Shown here one piece after another: positions 52,892 to 62,101 of a stretch of DNA of 64,000 nucleotides; position 1 is the stretch's first letter; every line of letters begins with the position of its first letter. This DNA comes from Lachnoanaerobaculum sp. OBRC5-5. GTDB lineage: Bacteria; Bacillota; Clostridia; Lachnospirales; Lachnospiraceae. The stretch spans positions 718,013-782,012 of the forward strand of contig NZ_JH815185.1 in the NCBI RefSeq assembly GCF_000296385.1. Direction: 5' to 3'. Under the pieces are notes generated by a model, which was given only the letters and a program-made list of their open reading frames with translations, searched no databases and was not told where the DNA came from. A program made the translations under genes and the position numbers.

Positions 52892-53326
52892 CTAATGTAA
52901 TAAGCTTGCTACTATATACAATATATAAATATGTACAGGATAGAATATATAAAAGAAATTTTTATCTCCTCTTCCCTTTTCTCCGTTATAAAAATATATC
53001 GGAATAATTGCAAATACCATCATCCACTGTACTCCTGTACGATTGGTATAAAAAGCAAGAAAACTTAGAATTATCAATACTAAAAATTGTACTTTTCTGT
53101 TTGTTCTGAAAATATAAAAAATCAAACCGAGCAGAACCATAAAGATTCCGCCTTCTACTGTGAATAAATTTGGAATCATCAACATTACAATTGCAAACAC
53201 CTGAGTAAGTACAGGTGATATTTCACCTTCACCTCCAAGCATTGTGCCTAAAAGTAATACCGGTATTGACAATATAACCGGTAAAATAATAATTCCGAGC
53301 CCTATAAAAAATGCTTTTATTTGTCA
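52892..53326 (-). pseudogene. 5'-truncated TraX-like membrane protein gene
   Basis: The frame resembles the C-terminal half of TraX family proteins: several hydrophobic helices, then PIYFYNGEKGRGDKNFFYIFYPVHIYILYIVASLL, the conserved end of that family, of which the closing FYIFYPVHIYILYI is clearest. The frame opens right after the yetF stop (in-frame TGA at 53324-53326) and contains no ATG before about residue 27. Only weak TTG starts are available and no binding site is seen. TraX proteins usually have about 220-250 residues, so roughly the first 100 are missing. It is probably a remnant, although a short expressed product cannot be excluded. Confidence 0.6.
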
Positions 53327-53949
53327 ATTGTAAGTATTAGAGAATTATTAACATATTCTCCTAAAAATACATCACTGTATTTTTCTATACCTTGCTTTTT
53401 CAGCTCTTCAAGAAGCCAATCCTCGTCCTTACCTATTACCTCGAGTATATCAGATTGTACCTGACCGTCTGTAATAACAGGGAACTTAGGGTTTTCCTCA
53501 CCTGACTGAATTAAAATCAATTGTCCGTTTTGCTCAAGTACGGCCCTCTTTACATCCTTTGTTGAATAAATTCCGTTTGTACGCAATTTAAAAGAAACAT
53601 CATGAGCGGATAAGCCTGCCTTTTTACAATTTTCAACAATTATTTTTCCGCCATCTATTATTGTTAAGGCCTTACCGTCTATTAACTGTTTAGCCTTTAC
53701 ATTATGTGTCTTTATCCATTTTAAGCCCAGCACCAGAATGCACCATATACATAATATTGCAATAAAATCAAGTATACGTACACTGCTGTTATATATAACA
53801 CCACCGATAATGCCACCAAGCACATAATTTACAATCTGGTCACTTGCTGATGAAGGTGCCAAGTTACCCTTACCTGATATGTTTATTATTATTACCAATG
53901 CAAAAAAGCCTATTAAAAGCTTTACAGCTACCAACAAAAACGGATTCAT
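53317..53949 (-). CDS. yetF: DUF421/YetF family membrane protein
   Basis: A 210-residue protein with three N-terminal helices (about residues 5-25, 38-58, 60-80) and two small cytoplasmic domains. LAPSSASDQIVNYVLGGIIGGVIYN, GKALTIIDGGKI, the segment LKTNGIYSTKDVKRAVLEQNGQL-like (KLRTNGIYSTKDVKRAVLEQ) mark the DUF421 family, linked in Bacillus to the outer face of spores and stationary-phase cells but without a firm biochemical role. AGGAGG lies before the ATG. The TraX-like remnant follows directly. Confidence 0.9.
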   Translation of the reverse strand: MNPFLLVAVKLLIGFFALVIIINISGKGNLAPSSASDQIVNYVLGGIIGGVIYNSSVRILDFIAILCIWCILVLGLKWIKTHNVKAKQLIDGKALTIIDGGKIIVENCKKAGLSAHDVSFKLRTNGIYSTKDVKRAVLEQNGQLILIQSGEENPKFPVITDGQVQSDILEVIGKDEDWLLEELKKQGIEKYSDVFLGEYVNNSLILTIDK

Positions 53950-54057
53950 AAAAACCTCCTGTTTGAAAATAAATCATAAAGCTGTATTATATTATATACA
54001 TTTTATAAAATCAATTCAAAAGTCTAAACAATATACTCTTTAAATGATTAGTAAATT

Positions 54058-55317
54058 TTATTCTGTATTCGTTACCATATTAAAATATACATTAAAATAA
54101 ATAATATCATTCTTATATGTGACATGTATTTTACCCTTGTGCCTGTTTATAATATTTCTTGCAATGGAGAGTCCTACCCCATAACCCGAAATACTGCTGT
54201 TATGTGACTGATCTTCTCTGTAAAATCTTTCAAAAAACTTCGAATAATCTATATTTTTTCCTTCTTTATAGGTATTATATATAACAAGTTTCGCCTTTTT
54301 AAATGTAATACCATGCTGTGACAACCTAACGCCTATAGTGCCACCTTCATCACAGTACTTATTTGCATTATCTATAAGTATATTTATAAGTTCATACAAT
54401 GCACCTTCATCTCCGGATATAAATATATCTTTTTGTATATCCGATTCAAAGTTTTTTCCTCCCTTTATTGCAATAGATTTAAAAGACTTTGAAGACTTTT
54501 CAACAATATTTGAAAAATCTATATTTACAGCGGTCACATTTGCCTGCTCCTCAAATCTTGCAAGTACTACAAGTCTGTTGATAAGTTCAGTCAGACGCTG
54601 TATCTGTTCTTTACTGCTTTGCGTCCATTCATTTTCACCGTATAGCATTTCACAAAGCTCATTATTTGCCGATATAATAGCTATGGGTGTTTTCAGCTCG
54701 TGACTTGCATTTGTAATAAAAGCCCTTTGATTTCTATAGTTTTCCATAAAAGGCATCATTACCTTACCCGAGAATATAACAAATATTATTATAAAGAAGA
54801 CAAGATTTGAAAAGAAAATAAAAACCGATGTCTCTATCAAATCCGCTCTGTCTTCCGAATACCTTGTAGTATCCAAAACCACTATAAGCTTGCTGTTATC
54901 TTTTTCATTAATATTAAATTTATATGCAAACTTTTGTCCTTCTGTAGTAGTAAAACTTCCATACGTTTTGCCTCCGGAAAGAATTTTCTTTACATAAAAG
55001 ACAACATCGGTATCGGATAAATTTGCAATATGCTCGGTGTTCATAGTAATTACCTTATTACTGCTGTCAACCTGAGCGCTGAAATATCTGTATTGAATTA
55101 TAATATCCGAGTTTGTTTTTCTGCCGAGAATTTTCTCCACAATATCTTCATCCGGGAGGACTCCGTCATTATCAGATAATAAATCCAATATTTTATTTAT
55201 TCTGTTTTCACTTGTTGCATATTTTGATGCATTCAAAATACCTATTATTGAAATAAGCATTACAACGACTGCAACTGTAGCAACTACGATAAATTGTATA
55301 CGAAGTCTCCTAAACAA
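54058..55317 (-). CDS. sensor histidine kinase of a two-component system
   Basis: A kinase of about 419 residues with a first helix near residues 8-28, an extracellular sensor domain to about 160, a second helix, the His box ITNASHELKTPIAIISA, an N box (LINILIDNANKYCDEGG) and GYGVGLSIARNII. No HAMP domain is obvious between the second helix and the His box. No ATG fits the N-terminus; a TTG at 55317 preceded by GAGGTG is the best start, while the frame also allows a TTG at 55329. It is encoded directly after its response regulator. Confidence 0.9.
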   Translation of the reverse strand: MFRRLRIQFIVVATVAVVVMLISIIGILNASKYATSENRINKILDLLSDNDGVLPDEDIVEKILGRKTNSDIIIQYRYFSAQVDSSNKVITMNTEHIANLSDTDVVFYVKKILSGGKTYGSFTTTEGQKFAYKFNINEKDNSKLIVVLDTTRYSEDRADLIETSVFIFFSNLVFFIIIFVIFSGKVMMPFMENYRNQRAFITNASHELKTPIAIISANNELCEMLYGENEWTQSSKEQIQRLTELINRLVVLARFEEQANVTAVNIDFSNIVEKSSKSFKSIAIKGGKNFESDIQKDIFISGDEGALYELINILIDNANKYCDEGGTIGVRLSQHGITFKKAKLVIYNTYKEGKNIDYSKFFERFYREDQSHNSSISGYGVGLSIARNIINRHKGKIHVTYKNDIIYFNVYFNMVTNTE

Positions 55318-55318
55318 A

Positions 55319-55990
55319 TCACACCTCAACTAATTCAAACTCACGATTTTCTTCTCCCGTTATTTCTATATTGGCATTGATTGCTTTCAGCTTTTGCTTT
55401 AAATATGATATATAAATCCATACATAACCGGCATCACATTCATCATCTTTTGACCATACATGATTGTATATATACTCGGTTGACAACTTTTTATTCTTAT
55501 TTTTCATAAGGACTTCCATAAGTTTGGTTTCCTTACCGGCCAGAATAATAGAATTCTTTGCTGAAAGCTCCTGCTCTGCAACATTTAACTTAACACTTCC
55601 GAATGTAAGTACATTTTCATTAAAACTTGTATCAATTCTTCTTTCCAAAGAACGAATTCTGGCTACAAGTTCTTTTAGCAAAATAGGCTTTGTAAGATAT
55701 TCATCAGCACCCATATCAAGTCCCGATATCTTATCGTCAACCTCACTCATGGCTGTAAGCATAATAACATATGTTGTATTACCTGATGATCTGAGTTCTT
55801 TTAAAACCTCAAGGCCGGATCTTTTCGGCATCATTATATCTAAAATCATCATATCAAATATTTCACTATTTGCAAGTTCAAGTGCTCTTTCTCCGTCAAA
55901 TGCCTGTTTCACTTCATATCCTTGCATTTCCAGTGCTGTGGCATATGCTCTTGAAAGCGCTATTTCATCTTCAGCTAATAATATTCTCAT
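55319..55990 (-). CDS. OmpR/PhoB-type response regulator
   Basis: A 223-residue DNA-binding regulator. The receiver domain has the acidic pocket LAEDE, the phospho-acceptor Asp51 in MMILDIMMPKRSG, and YLTKPI; a winged-helix DNA-binding domain (about residues 125-220) contains LAGKETKLMEVLMKNKNK and WIYISYLKQKLKA. The start at 55990 was preferred over a TTG 18 bases upstream because it begins MRILLAEDE as in the family; GAGGAG is upstream. It overlaps the alarmone synthetase gene by 20 bases. Confidence 0.93.
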   Translation of the reverse strand: MRILLAEDEIALSRAYATALEMQGYEVKQAFDGERALELANSEIFDMMILDIMMPKRSGLEVLKELRSSGNTTYVIMLTAMSEVDDKISGLDMGADEYLTKPILLKELVARIRSLERRIDTSFNENVLTFGSVKLNVAEQELSAKNSIILAGKETKLMEVLMKNKNKKLSTEYIYNHVWSKDDECDAGYVWIYISYLKQKLKAINANIEITGEENREFELVEV

Positions 55991-56603
55991 TATTGTCCGA
56001 CTCCTCAATCAAATTCTTTATGGTTTGCATATTCAAATCACAGGATGCCAACTCATCCGCGCATCTTTTAAGCTCCTTTGTGATTCTTTCATGATTTCTT
56101 ATATTTTTCTTATACTTCATTTGATGCTCAAGTGATGCCCATGAATCCATAGCTATAGTTCTTAACTGAACCTCTATATAATACTTTCCGTTTTCATTCC
56201 CCTCACAATCGGGAAAATTTGTAACAATTTCAAGTATCATATGATAAGAGCGGTATCCGTTAGGCTTCACATTAAGAATATAGTCCTTTTCTTCAACCAC
56301 ATTTATATTTGGCATTTTCTTAAACATGCCCACCAGAGCATATATATCATCCACAAATCCGCATACTATTCTTACACCTATGGCATCTTTAATTTCCTTT
56401 AAAGCATTATATGTTGTAGGCTCAAACTCTCTTCTCTTACATTTTTCAATCATACTTTCATTTGTCTTTATCCTTGAAATAAAATGCTCAAAGAGTTTGT
56501 ATCCCGTTTTATTCTTATACTCATCATTCAGTTTATATACCTCTTTTGATAATGTTTCTAAAATCAGTTCAAGGTATTTTTCATAGTCACCATATATATT
56601 CAT
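55971..56603 (-). CDS. small alarmone synthetase, RelA/SpoT domain protein
   Basis: A 210-residue single-domain (p)ppGpp synthetase of the YjbM/YwaC (RelQ/RelP) class. The synthetase motifs are KDAIGVRIVCGFVDDIYAL, NVKPNGYRSYHMILEI and YIEVQLRTIAMDSWASLEHQMKYK, with the glutamate and tyrosine typical of active enzymes. There is no hydrolase domain and no C-terminal regulatory domain. It is the first gene of an operon with a two-component system, an unusual pairing. The ATG at 56603 has AAAAGGA upstream. Confidence 0.93.
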   Translation of the reverse strand: MNIYGDYEKYLELILETLSKEVYKLNDEYKNKTGYKLFEHFISRIKTNESMIEKCKRREFEPTTYNALKEIKDAIGVRIVCGFVDDIYALVGMFKKMPNINVVEEKDYILNVKPNGYRSYHMILEIVTNFPDCEGNENGKYYIEVQLRTIAMDSWASLEHQMKYKKNIRNHERITKELKRCADELASCDLNMQTIKNLIEESDNNENIIS

Positions 56604-56662
56604 CAAGTAAAATCCTTTTATCTTTTATATATAGTTTAGCATAAATAAGTGTATAAAGAATG

Positions 56663-56694
56663 AAAAAAGGCTAAACTTTTTTCAAGTTTAGCCT
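56663..56694 (-). terminator. terminator after mgtE
   Basis: An 11-bp perfect stem (AGGCTAAACTT / AAGTTTAGCCT) with a short loop and, read leftward, a run of T residues, just after the mgtE stop. Confidence 0.9.
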
Positions 56695-56710
56695 AAGAAA
56701 ATATTCATAT

Positions 56711-58060
56711 TTATTTGATATGTAAAAGCTCTACAGCAATCTGGAAGTAAATAACCAAAGACACCGCATCAACTATTGTTGTAATAAGCGGAGCCGCCAT
56801 AATAGCCGGATCAAGCTTCAGTCTCTTTGCAAGTATAGGAAGTATTCCACCTATAACTTTAGCTAAAAATACTGTGGCAAACAATGCCAAAACAACTGTA
56901 AGTGCCACAAGAGGCTGTCCCGGATACTGAATAATAAGTCTTATAAAGTTTACAAGACCGAGTATCAGACCGACAATAACGGATACTCTCGCCTCTTTCC
57001 AAATAACTTTAAATATATCCGAACTTGCAACTTCACCTATAGTCATACCACGGATAATCATGGTAGAAGACTGTGAACCTGCATTACCTCCGGTATCCGT
57101 AAGCATTGGAACAAACGAAACAAGCAGCGGCATTACCTGGAATGCATCCTCATATCTTGTAAGTATACCACCTGTAAGCATTGAACTTATCATGAGTACC
57201 AAAAGCCATGTGATTCTGTTCTTTGCAAGCTCCAATACACTTGTTTTTAAGTAAGGCTTCTCGGACGGAAGCATAGCCGCCATCTTCTCAAAGTCCTCTG
57301 TCGCCTCTTCTTCCATGACATCCACAGCATCGTCAATGGTAACAATACCTACAAGTCTGTTTTCATGGTCGACAACCGGCAAAGATAACAAATCGTATTT
57401 ATTGAATAAATCCGCAATCTCTTCTTTATCGTCTGTAGTTACGGCTTTGATAACATTTGTATCCATTATATCTTCAATTTTGACTTCATAGTCATTCATT
57501 AAAAGATCCTTAACCGTAACAACTCCTTCAAGCATTCGCTTCGCATCCATAACATAGCAGGTATATATGGTTTCCTTATCATAACCATGCTTTCTGATAT
57601 AGGCAAAGGCCTCCTGCACGGTCATACTCTTCTTTAAACCTATATACTCTGCAGTCATTATAGATCCTGCGGAATTTTCAGGATACTTAAGAAACTCATT
57701 TATCTGTAATCTTGTACTTGGAGCGGCATTTTGTAAAACTCTCTTTACAACGGATGCCGGAAGCTCCTCAAGCATATCTACAGCGTCATCCACATATAAT
57801 TCTTCAATAATATATGCCAGCTCTTTATCTGTAATACTGTTTATTATATGTTCCTGAGTCTCTACCTCTAAACAAGCAAATACATCACTTGCAAGCTCCT
57901 TAGGGAGCATTCTGAAAATAATAATCTGCTTTTCGGAATCAAGCTCCTCTAAGAAAGATGCAATATCAAACTCATTCATCTCGCAGAGCTCATCTTTTAA
58001 TTGTCGGAACTGTTTTCTTGATACAAGATCAAATAATACTTCTTTTACATTCTCTTCCAT
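56711..58060 (-). CDS. mgtE: magnesium transporter MgtE
   Basis: MgtE is a Mg2+ channel gated by its own cytoplasmic magnesium sensor. The 449-residue protein has the N domain (residues 1-130), a CBS pair (YPENSAGSIMTAEYIGLKKS, LLSLPVVDHENRLVGIVTIDDA) and five C-terminal membrane helices with PMLTDTGGNAGSQSSTMIIRGM, the conserved pore region. No M-box riboswitch is seen in the short upstream region. It stands 29 bases after pnp on the same strand and could be cotranscribed. Confidence 0.96.
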   Translation of the reverse strand: MEENVKEVLFDLVSRKQFRQLKDELCEMNEFDIASFLEELDSEKQIIIFRMLPKELASDVFACLEVETQEHIINSITDKELAYIIEELYVDDAVDMLEELPASVVKRVLQNAAPSTRLQINEFLKYPENSAGSIMTAEYIGLKKSMTVQEAFAYIRKHGYDKETIYTCYVMDAKRMLEGVVTVKDLLMNDYEVKIEDIMDTNVIKAVTTDDKEEIADLFNKYDLLSLPVVDHENRLVGIVTIDDAVDVMEEEATEDFEKMAAMLPSEKPYLKTSVLELAKNRITWLLVLMISSMLTGGILTRYEDAFQVMPLLVSFVPMLTDTGGNAGSQSSTMIIRGMTIGEVASSDIFKVIWKEARVSVIVGLILGLVNFIRLIIQYPGQPLVALTVVLALFATVFLAKVIGGILPILAKRLKLDPAIMAAPLITTIVDAVSLVIYFQIAVELLHIK

Positions 58061-58089
58061 AGTCCCACCTTTCTCTGCAAAAAATATTT

Positions 58090-60192
58090 TTATTCAAGGT
58101 CTGAAGTCTTCATAGAAAGATCGATTCTTCCCTTTATAGGATCAACCTTAACTACCTTTACAGTAACCTCATCTCCTATTTTTACAACATCTTCAACTTT
58201 CTCCACTCTCTTGTCTGAAAGCTTTGAAATATGAACCATACCGTCCTTACCCGGTGCAAGCTCTACAAAAGCACCGAACTCAAGCATACGAACAACCGTA
58301 CCCCTCATAATCATTCCGGTTTCAATTTCTATTGTTATGCCTCTGATTATATCAATAGCTTTATCAATCATAGCCTGATCCGTACCTGCAACAGAAACAA
58401 GTCCTTCTTCGCTTATGTCGATTTTTACTCCTGTATCCTCAATAATCTTATTAATGGTCTTACCCTGCTTACCTACAACATCACCGATCTTTGTAGGATT
58501 AATCTGAATCTGTGAAATCTTAGGTGCATATGGACTGAGTTCTTTTCTAGGCTCTGAGATACACGGCTTCATACATGTATCCATAATGAAATCTCTTGCT
58601 TCATGGCATCTTGCAATAGCACCCTTTACAATATCCTTTGTAAGTCCGTGAATCTTGATATCCATCTGAATAGCTGTAATACCCGCATCGGTTCCTGTTA
58701 CCTTAAAGTCCATATCTCCGAAGAAATCTTCAAGTCCCTGAATATCTGTAAGAAGAACATAGTCATCATCAGAATCACCTGTTACAAGTCCGCATGATAT
58801 ACCTGCCACCATCTTCTTTATCGGTACTCCTGCAGCCATAAGTGCCATACATGAAGAACATGTAGATGCCATAGAAGTTGAACCGTTTGACTCAAAAGTC
58901 TCTGATACGGATCTTATAGCATATGGGAACTCCTCAGGAGTAGGAAGTACAGGTATAAGTGCACGCTCAGCCAATGCTCCATGTCCTATTTCTCTTCTTC
59001 CCGGACCTCTTGAAGGTCTTGTCTCACCTACAGAATATGAAGGGAAATTGTACTGGTGAATATATCTCTTTGTAGTTTCCAAAAGATTAAGTCCGTCAAT
59101 CTTTTGTGCCTCTGCTAAAGGTGCAAGTGTAACTATATTACAAATCTGGGTCTGTCCTCTTGTAAACATAGCTGAACCGTGTACTCTCGGTATAATATCC
59201 GTCTCAGCCGCAAGTGTACGAATCTGATTCATAGCTCTGCCGTCAGGTCTCTTCTGATCCTTTAGAATCATCTTTCTTACAGTCTTCTTCTGATACTGAT
59301 AAATAGCCTCACCAAGTAAAGGTAACCACTCTTCCTTGTCTGCAAATGCCTCTTCAAGTCTTTGTGTGATTGCCTTTATATTTTCTTCTCTGACCTGCTT
59401 TTCATCTGTGAAAACCGCTACTTCCATCTCCTGTGGATGTACGATTTCCTTAATAGCTGCTGTAAGCTCCTCAGGAATGACAAATGCTGTGTAAGAATGT
59501 TTTTCCTTACCTACTTCCTCCACAATCTTATCGATAAATGCAATAATCTCCTTATTTACGGAATCGGCCTTATATATAGCCTCGATCATCTTCTCATCAG
59601 GTATCTCGTTTGCACCCGCTTCAATCATTATTACCTTATCTCTTGTAGATGCTACCGTAAGCTTAAGATCCGATACAGCCATCTGCTCTTCATTAGGGTT
59701 TACAACAAAGAAACCGCCTACCATACCGATCTGTGTAGTAGCACAAGGTCCGTCAAAAGGTATATCTGAAATAGCTGTTGCTATTGCAGAACCGAGCATA
59801 GCCGTAAGCTCAGGTGAACAATCGGGATCTACCGACATTACAAGATTGTTTAATGTAACATCGTTTCTGTAATCCTTAGGGAAAAGCGGTCTCATAGGTC
59901 TGTCTATAACTCTTGATGTAAGTATAGCATTTTCACTTGCCTTTCCTTCTCTCTTATTAAATCCTCCCGGCATTTTACCTACCGCATACATCTTCTCCTC
60001 ATATTCTACCGAAAGAGGGAAGAAATCAATACCGTCTCTTGGCTTATCCGATGCTGTAGCTGTAGATAAAACCGTTGTATCACCATAGTGCATAAATGCG
60101 GCACCGTTAGCCTGTGCAGCCACTCTCCCGATATCAACTCTGAGAGTACGACCTGCAAGTTCCATTGAATAACTTTTAAATTCCTTACTCAT
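58090..60192 (-). CDS. pnp: polyribonucleotide nucleotidyltransferase
   Basis: PNPase degrades RNA phosphorolytically from the 3' end. The 700-residue protein has two RNase PH domains joined by a helical linker (FFPLSVEYEEKMYAVGKMPGGF; NFPSYSVGETRPSRGPGRRE), a KH domain (INPTKIGDVVGKQGKTINKI) and a C-terminal S1 domain (GMIMRGTVVRMLEFGAFVELAPG). The start at 60192 (MSKEFKSYSMEL) has AAGGAGATGAA ahead of it; a longer frame to 60243 lies over a structured leader. It follows rpsO. Confidence 0.96.
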   Translation of the reverse strand: MSKEFKSYSMELAGRTLRVDIGRVAAQANGAAFMHYGDTTVLSTATASDKPRDGIDFFPLSVEYEEKMYAVGKMPGGFNKREGKASENAILTSRVIDRPMRPLFPKDYRNDVTLNNLVMSVDPDCSPELTAMLGSAIATAISDIPFDGPCATTQIGMVGGFFVVNPNEEQMAVSDLKLTVASTRDKVIMIEAGANEIPDEKMIEAIYKADSVNKEIIAFIDKIVEEVGKEKHSYTAFVIPEELTAAIKEIVHPQEMEVAVFTDEKQVREENIKAITQRLEEAFADKEEWLPLLGEAIYQYQKKTVRKMILKDQKRPDGRAMNQIRTLAAETDIIPRVHGSAMFTRGQTQICNIVTLAPLAEAQKIDGLNLLETTKRYIHQYNFPSYSVGETRPSRGPGRREIGHGALAERALIPVLPTPEEFPYAIRSVSETFESNGSTSMASTCSSCMALMAAGVPIKKMVAGISCGLVTGDSDDDYVLLTDIQGLEDFFGDMDFKVTGTDAGITAIQMDIKIHGLTKDIVKGAIARCHEARDFIMDTCMKPCISEPRKELSPYAPKISQIQINPTKIGDVVGKQGKTINKIIEDTGVKIDISEEGLVSVAGTDQAMIDKAIDIIRGITIEIETGMIMRGTVVRMLEFGAFVELAPGKDGMVHISKLSDKRVEKVEDVVKIGDEVTVKVVKVDPIKGRIDLSMKTSDLE

Positions 60193-60253
60193 TTCATCTC
60201 CTTTTGGCTTGCCGATATTCGAGAAGATTTCTTCTTGAAACATAAAAATATGA

Positions 60254-60298
60254 ACTAGTGATAAAAACTAAAACAGTGCTTTAGTGCTTATCACTAGC
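60254..60298 (-). promoter_or_regulatory. long hairpin in the pnp leader
   Basis: Outer arms CTAGTGATAA (60255-60264) and TTATCACTAG (60288-60297) and inner arms ACTAAA / TTTAGT (60267-60272, 60280-60285) give a nested stem-loop between rpsO and pnp. In E. coli a similar hairpin is cut by RNase III to start pnp autoregulation; an analogous role here is inference. Confidence 0.45.
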
Positions 60299-60326
60299 TT
60301 CGGCAACAAGCCATATTATTAATTAT

Positions 60327-60353
60327 AAAAAAGGTGGAGAAAAACTCTCCACC
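60327..60353 (-). terminator. terminator between rpsO and pnp
   Basis: An 8-bp perfect stem (GGTGGAGA / TCTCCACC) and, read leftward, a run of T residues just after the rpsO stop. It may allow partial read-through into pnp. Confidence 0.85.
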
Positions 60354-60364
60354 AAAGACTTTTA

Positions 60365-60631
60365 TTATTTTCTAAGTCCAAGCTTCTCTATAAGTGCACG
60401 ATAACCCTCAAGATCCTTATTCTTAAGATACTGTAAAAGGTTTCTTCTCTTACCAACCATCTTTAAAAGACCTCTTCTTGAGTGATGATCCTTAGGATTT
60501 GCCTTTAAATGCTCTGTTAACTCAGTGATTCTTGCTGTAAGAACTGCTACCTGAACCTCAGGTGAACCTGTATCGCCTGCTTTTCTTGCATACTCTTCCA
60601 TGATAGCTGTCTTTTTCTCTTTTGTAATCAT
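60365..60631 (-). CDS. rpsO: 30S ribosomal protein S15
   Basis: The 88-residue S15 protein, an early-binding 16S rRNA protein of the central domain. All conserved segments are present: [37 protein letters not shown] and [13 protein letters not shown]. The start at 60631 has AAAGGAGAAATA before it and begins MITKEKK as usual; the longer frame to 60688 runs into the leader. Confidence 0.97.
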   Translation of the reverse strand: MITKEKKTAIMEEYARKAGDTGSPEVQVAVLTARITELTEHLKANPKDHHSRRGLLKMVGKRRNLLQYLKNKDLEGYRALIEKLGLRK

Positions 60632-60711
60632 ATTATTTCTCCTTTTAAAAATCTTACCATATACATAAGGTAAGGTTGGAGTATCCAAATCTCATGTATA
60701 GGCGTTACTAC
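60632..60711 (-). promoter_or_regulatory. rpsO leader with two small hairpins
   Basis: The 80-base leader holds TTGGA/TCCAA (60676-60680, 60684-60688) and CTTACC/GGTAAG (60653-60658, 60669-60674), the latter just ahead of the ribosome binding site. S15 leaders in other bacteria fold to mimic 16S rRNA and repress translation; the same may apply here. Confidence 0.4.
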
Positions 60712-60717
60712 CCAAAA

Positions 60718-60746
60718 ATAATACCAAAACAGGCAGGCAATGTCAA
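60718..60746 (-). promoter_or_regulatory. promoter of rpsO
   Basis: Read leftward, a perfect TTGACA (60746-60741) and TATTAT (60723-60718) with a 17-base spacer. It overlaps the region just downstream of the broken surface protein gene. Confidence 0.7.
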
Positions 60747-60775
60747 TGGCCAAATTCTATTTGCAGCTAAAAAAT

Positions 60776-62092
60776 CTACTCTGAAAGAGCTTTTTTAACA
60801 GCCTCTTTAATAGCATCCTATGAAAGAGTGGCATGACTTATAGCATCCACACCGTCAACATTTGCTTTTGTCCTTCCGACAAGTTTTTCAAATATTTTCT
60901 GAGCTTTTCTCCAGAAAGGCTGATTTGAACCTGAATAGGTTTCATCATCTTCCACAATTATTATTTGACCTGTTTTTGCATTGTAAACGACTTTTACTCT
61001 GGCATCATAATCATATAAATCTACAGGTGCACTTGCGGTGACGGTCTTTGTAACTATTTCATCCTTATATTTAAGCCTTAGTACCACATAACCTTTACCA
61101 TAACGTGGACTCTTATATTTAGTAAGATTTATGCCAAGCGTATTATCACTCTTGGTAATAGTATTTTCAATTTCACCACCCTTTGAGTTCAATACTTTTA
61201 CAGTGAATGTAGACTTTGTCCAGTTTTCATATTTCTTTGGAATCATCACATTGTATATCATATAATGTGCATTGCTGTTTTCAAACTGTTCTTTTGTTAT
61301 AGTCTCCTTTTTTAGCAGTTCACTTCCGTCATAAAGCTCTACAGCAGAAGGGGTGTTCTCTGAAAGGATATCTGCAGCCTCTGTCTTAGGTTCTGTCTTA
61401 GGTTCTGTTTTAGGCTCATTGTCTACATATTTGAAAGAAAACATAATATAACCGCCACTACCATGAAGAGCCATATAATCAGGTAATTCAATATTGAAAA
61501 GTGCTTTTCTTTTTTTCACATTAATATTCAAAAGATTACCTGATGCGTTATATACCTTTACAGTAAATGTGTCCTTATCCCATTTGCCCTCATATTTTTT
61601 CGGTATTTCAGTATTGTAGAATCTCATATAGCCACTATTGTTTGTAAACTCTTCAAAACCGATGTTTTTTGTTACTACAAGCTTATCTTTATCGTAAATC
61701 TCAACCTTGGCAGGAGCATCATTATGCGGATCCGAAACATTTACATCAAAGTTTTCTGTTACAGTCTTTCCGTCTATCTCACAGCTTACACTTATCTTTT
61801 TTGTGCCGATATCCGCAGTTGTAAAGATATACTTATTGTCAGGGCTGAAACTGAACTTATTTTCCCTTACAACTTCGAATGTAGTAAATGTCTTATTATT
61901 TCCGTTCTTAGTTACAGCCTTTATGGCAATCTCATCTAAATTCAGTACATCTCCTACATAGAAGTTTTTCTTTACATTATCTGATATTATTTCAAAAGAA
62001 GCTATATCTGAAGAATCCTTGGAAGAATCAAGTACTACGGCATAGGTTTCAAATCCCCAGAAATTATAACCCTCATGACTTATATTCTTCAA
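60776..62092 (-). pseudogene. broken FMN-binding surface protein gene, C-terminal piece
   Basis: This piece is in the same frame as the next piece upstream, from which it is separated by a TGA at 62104-62102. It holds two copies of a domain of about 100 residues (beginning APAKVEIYDKDKLV and TPSAVELYDGSELL) joined by a PKTE repeat, then an FMN-bind-like C-terminal end (DGVDAISHATLS). A TAG at 60820-60818 cuts the end; the frame continues as DAIKEAVKKALSE to a TAG at 60778-60776, which looks like the original C-terminus. I know no function for the repeated domain. Confidence 0.75.
61380..61415 (-). repeat. three tandem 12-bp repeats encoding PKTE
   Basis: Three near-identical 12-base units at 61380, 61392 and 61404 encode a Pro-Lys-Thr-Glu spacer between the two related domains of the surface protein. 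Such short in-frame repeats are prone to copy-number change. Confidence 0.75.
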
Positions 62093-62101
62093 ATTAAACT
62101 G

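Noticed and set aside
55464-56135. Long open frame opposite the response regulator gene
   Set aside because: Antisense to conserved receiver and DNA-binding motifs, with no binding site and no recognisable product.
58061-58089. M-box magnesium riboswitch upstream of mgtE
   Set aside because: Only 29 bases separate pnp and mgtE, far too short for an M-box.
61380-61415. Three tandem 12-bp repeats considered as a CRISPR or minisatellite
   Set aside because: They are in-frame, uninterrupted by spacers and encode a PKTE linker; they are part of the coding sequence.
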